In this document: positions 62,239 to 64,000 of the stretch, piece by piece | How the letters are laid out: each line of letters begins with the position of its first letter | Numbering within the stretch: the stretch's first letter is position 1 | DNA from: JBKEDF01 sp047975325 | Lineage (GTDB): Bacteria > Pseudomonadota > Alphaproteobacteria > Rhodobacterales > Rhodobacteraceae | Length of the DNA: 64,000 bases | Direction of reading: 5' to 3' | Assembly: GCA_047975325.1 (NCBI GenBank) | Contig: JBKEDF010000080.1 | Coordinates: 17,948-81,947 of the forward strand | Position numbers and translations under genes: made by a program | Notes under the pieces: model-generated | What the model was told of the DNA's origin: nothing | Database searches by the model: none | What the model saw: the letters and a program-made list of their open reading frames with translations, nothing else

Positions 62239-62862
62239 TCAGGGGGTATCACTTCGGGAAGTTTTGCCCCCTAAAACGCCGATGCGCTCCATTTTGTCCA
62301 CTGTTTGCTTTCGCAAAATTTTCGAAGCGCGATGGACAGTTTCTTCACTGATTTCTCTGCGTTCAGCAACTTTGCCGCAAGCGCGCTCCCACGACCCCCT
62401 GCCGCCCCCGGCTCTCTCTTGAAGATAGGTTATTAAAACCTCATTCGAGATGTGAATATCATCCTTCAGTTTGCTCAAGCGATGCTTGGCCGGGGGTTTT
62501 CCCTGCCCGCCGCCTTCTATGCCAAACGCTTCGCCACAGCTTGTTCCAGTTGGAGCCCGCTTGTATTGCTTCCACCCTTCGACAAGCACACGCACCCAGG
62601 CGCGCGGCACTTCAACTGTATCTTCGCGCCAGGCTTTTACGGGATAAGCATCGGATATATCCGAATGCGATAATTCACCGTCGAAGGCCGAAAGTGCGCT
62701 TTGAAGCATTTCCATTGCAATTAGGCTGCGGGGTAAGCTGGGCGTATCCAAAAGAGAACAGGAACGAAAATATACCTCAAAAACGAATCTATTTAGCGGA
62801 TCGTCAAGATAATCCCGCAGGCTCCGAATTGCATTCGGGTTAGGTGTTGGCTTCTCAGCCAT
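62239..62862 (-). CDS. Island protein of unknown function
   Basis: A 207-residue protein from ATG 62862; an in-frame TTG at 62868 is possible. It has a hydrophobic/aromatic first half (NRFVFEVYFRSCSLLDTPSL, VPRAWVRVLVEGWKQYK) and a basic second half (ERACGKVAERREISEETVHR). No motif is recognised. It overlaps the integrase end by 8 bases and precedes alpA in transcription order. Confidence 0.7.
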   Translation of the reverse strand: MAEKPTPNPNAIRSLRDYLDDPLNRFVFEVYFRSCSLLDTPSLPRSLIAMEMLQSALSAFDGELSHSDISDAYPVKAWREDTVEVPRAWVRVLVEGWKQYKRAPTGTSCGEAFGIEGGGQGKPPAKHRLSKLKDDIHISNEVLITYLQERAGGGRGSWERACGKVAERREISEETVHRASKILRKQTVDKMERIGVLGGKTSRSDTP

Positions 62863-63906
62863 GTCCAATCCTCACAATCTCAGCCCGTTTCTGTGTCACG
62901 AAATCCGCCCAGCGCTGCATCAGCACCCGGCGCTTATCCAGATGGTCTGTCCGACGATAAGCCCGCTCCACTGACCCACCCACCACATGGCCAAGGCAGG
63001 TTTCGGCCACCTCAGGCGGGGCGTTGGTTGTATCGGCCAACCAGTCACGCAAGGATGAGCGGAATCCATGGGGGCGGGCCTCCATACCCCGCCGTTCCAT
63101 CAGTCTGGCCATGGTGGCATCCGAAATCACCTCCTTGCGCACACTTGGAAACAAAAAACCATCACGGGCGTGCTGGCGAGCCTGTGTGATGACCTCTTGC
63201 GCCTCAAAGGGTAGAGCGCGGCACCCTAAAATCAGCTGTCGCCCCCTTGCGGCCTTTCATGGCGTCGGCGGGGATAGTCCAGATATTGCCGTCAATCTGG
63301 GTTTCGTGAATGAAGCGCAGAGGGTTCGAGCGCACCCCGGTCAGGATAAGCAAACGCAAGGCCAGATGTGTAACGGTGCCATCGTTCAGGCTGTCATAGA
63401 ACGCTGGCACCTCTGGCCATGACAGGGCGGGGATGTTCTGGACGGTATGGCGCTGCTTGCCCAGCAGTGCGCGCGCCTTGGTGACCGCTTGCAGGTCTAC
63501 ATCCAGCCCCAGCGCCGCCGCGTGTTGCAGGCAGACGCCCAGTCGGTGCAGGGCCTTCTCAGCCGTCGCGGCCTTGTCGTGCCATATGGGCGCAATCGTG
63601 TTGCGAATATCAATCTGGTCAATATCCGCGACAGGCACCCCGCCCAGCTTGGGCAGTACATGGATTTCAAGGGGCGAAAACCACCGACCGGCCTTGCCGT
63701 CACCTTTCAGTTCCGCCTTGCGGCTTTCAAAGGCGTCTTGCGCCACGTCACGCAGCACATGCAAATTACGCTCTGCCTCGCGGCGTTCGCGTTCACGTTC
63801 CTTGATAGGGTCCAGCCCTTTGCGTACCACAGCCCGCCATTTGACCGCCTGTCCCGCGCCTCTTTCAGCGATACTTCGGGTTATAGCCAAACGACTGGAT
63901 ATTGAT
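62855..63906 (-). pseudogene. Tyrosine integrase, frameshifted and cut by an IS630 element
   Basis: P4-type integrase lacking roughly its first 70-80 residues. The catalytic Arg is in LILTGVRSNPLRFIHETQID, in one frame ending VPRSTL at 63204. The rest (FEAQEVITQARQHARDG..., HGFRSSLRDWL, GHVVGGSVERAYRRTD with HxxR, His and the Tyr nucleophile) is in the next frame. One extra base around 63209-63223 explains the break. Near 63846-63890 the text also slips frame (VSLKEAR in one frame, AVKWRAVVRKGLDP in another). The gene ends abruptly where the IS630 element begins. Confidence 0.85.
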
Positions 63907-64000
63907 TATACTGAGATATGAGTTACTCGATTTCGTTTCGCCGTCATGTCCTTGCGGTCAAGGAGCGTGACGGGCTGACATTCGCCGAGGCGGCCGAGCG
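63907..64000 (+). mobile_element. IS630-family insertion sequence, left end (continues beyond the window)
   Basis: A TA pair at 63907-63910 marks the likely boundary, since IS630/Tc1-mariner elements insert at TA. The transposase begins 8-11 bases later. The element interrupts the integrase gene. The right end and target duplication are outside the window. Confidence 0.7.
63918..64000 (+). CDS. IS630-family transposase, N-terminal part
   Basis: The first 27 codons, MSYSISFRRHVLAVKERDGL then TFAEAAE, match the start of IS630-family transposases, whose N-terminal helix-turn-helix begins MSYS-x-x-FR-x-x-V. It runs off the window end, so completeness cannot be judged. Confidence 0.8.
   Translation, partial: MSYSISFRRHVLAVKERDGLTFAEAAE

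Larger units (their letters stand above)
56716..63906 (-). mobile_element. Satellite/P4-like integrative island next to tRNA-Leu(GAG)
   Basis: From the tRNA 3' end to the end of the window all recognisable genes are on the minus strand and of phage or plasmid type: integrase, unknown protein, AlpA, winged-helix-like protein, Toprim primase, DUF3987 protein, several small phage-like proteins and a toxin-antitoxin pair. There are no structural phage genes, which fits a satellite. The first 100 bases after the tRNA are AT-rich. I found no copy of the tRNA 3' end inside the window, so the right attachment site is either beyond 64000 or elsewhere. Decay is widespread. Confidence 0.75.

Noticed and set aside
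56716..63906. CRISPR array or defence system in the island
   Set aside because: No regularly spaced direct repeats and no Cas, restriction or other recognised defence genes beyond the toxin-antitoxin pair were seen.

Overview
The window is a high-GC alphaproteobacterial chromosome segment. Gene content and order point to the Rhodobacterales (Paracoccaceae): nuoJKLMN-birA-coaX-rnj, an mdh/sucCD-sucAB-lpd block, zwf-pgl-pgi, a phaZ/phaC-phaP-phaR cluster, a VPLPA-CTERM-type protein and MmcB. I do not name a genus. About 56 kb is ordinary core genome; the last 7-8 kb, beyond a tRNA-Leu(GAG) gene, is an accessory island.

Region 1 (1-9480, + strand): end of the complex I operon, then biotin-protein ligase, type III pantothenate kinase and RNase J, closed by a bidirectional terminator. 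nuoN carries an in-frame TAG at codon 425; reading through it restores a normal 478-residue protein.
Region 2 (9487-20583): a minus-strand TCA-cycle operon sucC - small secreted protein - sucD - sucA - odhB - lpdA. Two identical TGTGATCACA palindromes lie upstream of sucC. A TauE/SafE permease gene precedes it, and mdh is divergent.
Region 3 (20645-31168): a methyltransferase-like protein, a DapA-family aldolase divergent from an FMN alpha-hydroxy-acid dehydrogenase, a serine hydrolase, rplY-pth, then the selenium pair mnmH and an NDH-SelD fusion, and an RpoN with an unusual N-terminus.
Region 4 (31343-41145): a five-gene peptide/dipeptide-type ABC importer divergent from the zwf-pgl-pgi operon, which has a LacI-type (CceR-like) operator at its promoter.
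Region 5 (41129-49972): RidA, a VOC protein, the rpsF-rpsR-rplI operon with a candidate S6:S18 leader, an Ldh2-type dehydrogenase, a membrane PQQ glucose/quinate-type dehydrogenase, MmcB, an HNH nuclease, a VPLPA-CTERM-type protein and a 750-bp AT-rich gap.
Region 6 (49973-56487): PHB metabolism. phaZ is divergent from phaC, followed by phaP and phaR, with CTGC-N3-GCAG PhaR boxes at phaC and phaP and degenerate ones at phaR. A hydratase/dehydrogenase-type protein follows, with a degenerate dehydrogenase half.
Region 7 (56629-64000): tRNA-Leu(GAG), then a minus-strand satellite/P4-like island holding a Phd/RelE-type toxin-antitoxin pair, small phage-type proteins, a DUF3987 protein, a Toprim primase, a winged-helix-like protein, an AlpA regulator and a tyrosine integrase. 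The island is decaying: the integrase is frameshifted and cut by an IS630-family element, and at least three small genes are frameshifted or lack a start codon.

Taken together, the core genes describe a respiratory heterotroph that oxidises glucose in the periplasm and through the Entner-Doudoroff/pentose route, runs a full TCA cycle into complex I, and stores carbon as PHB.
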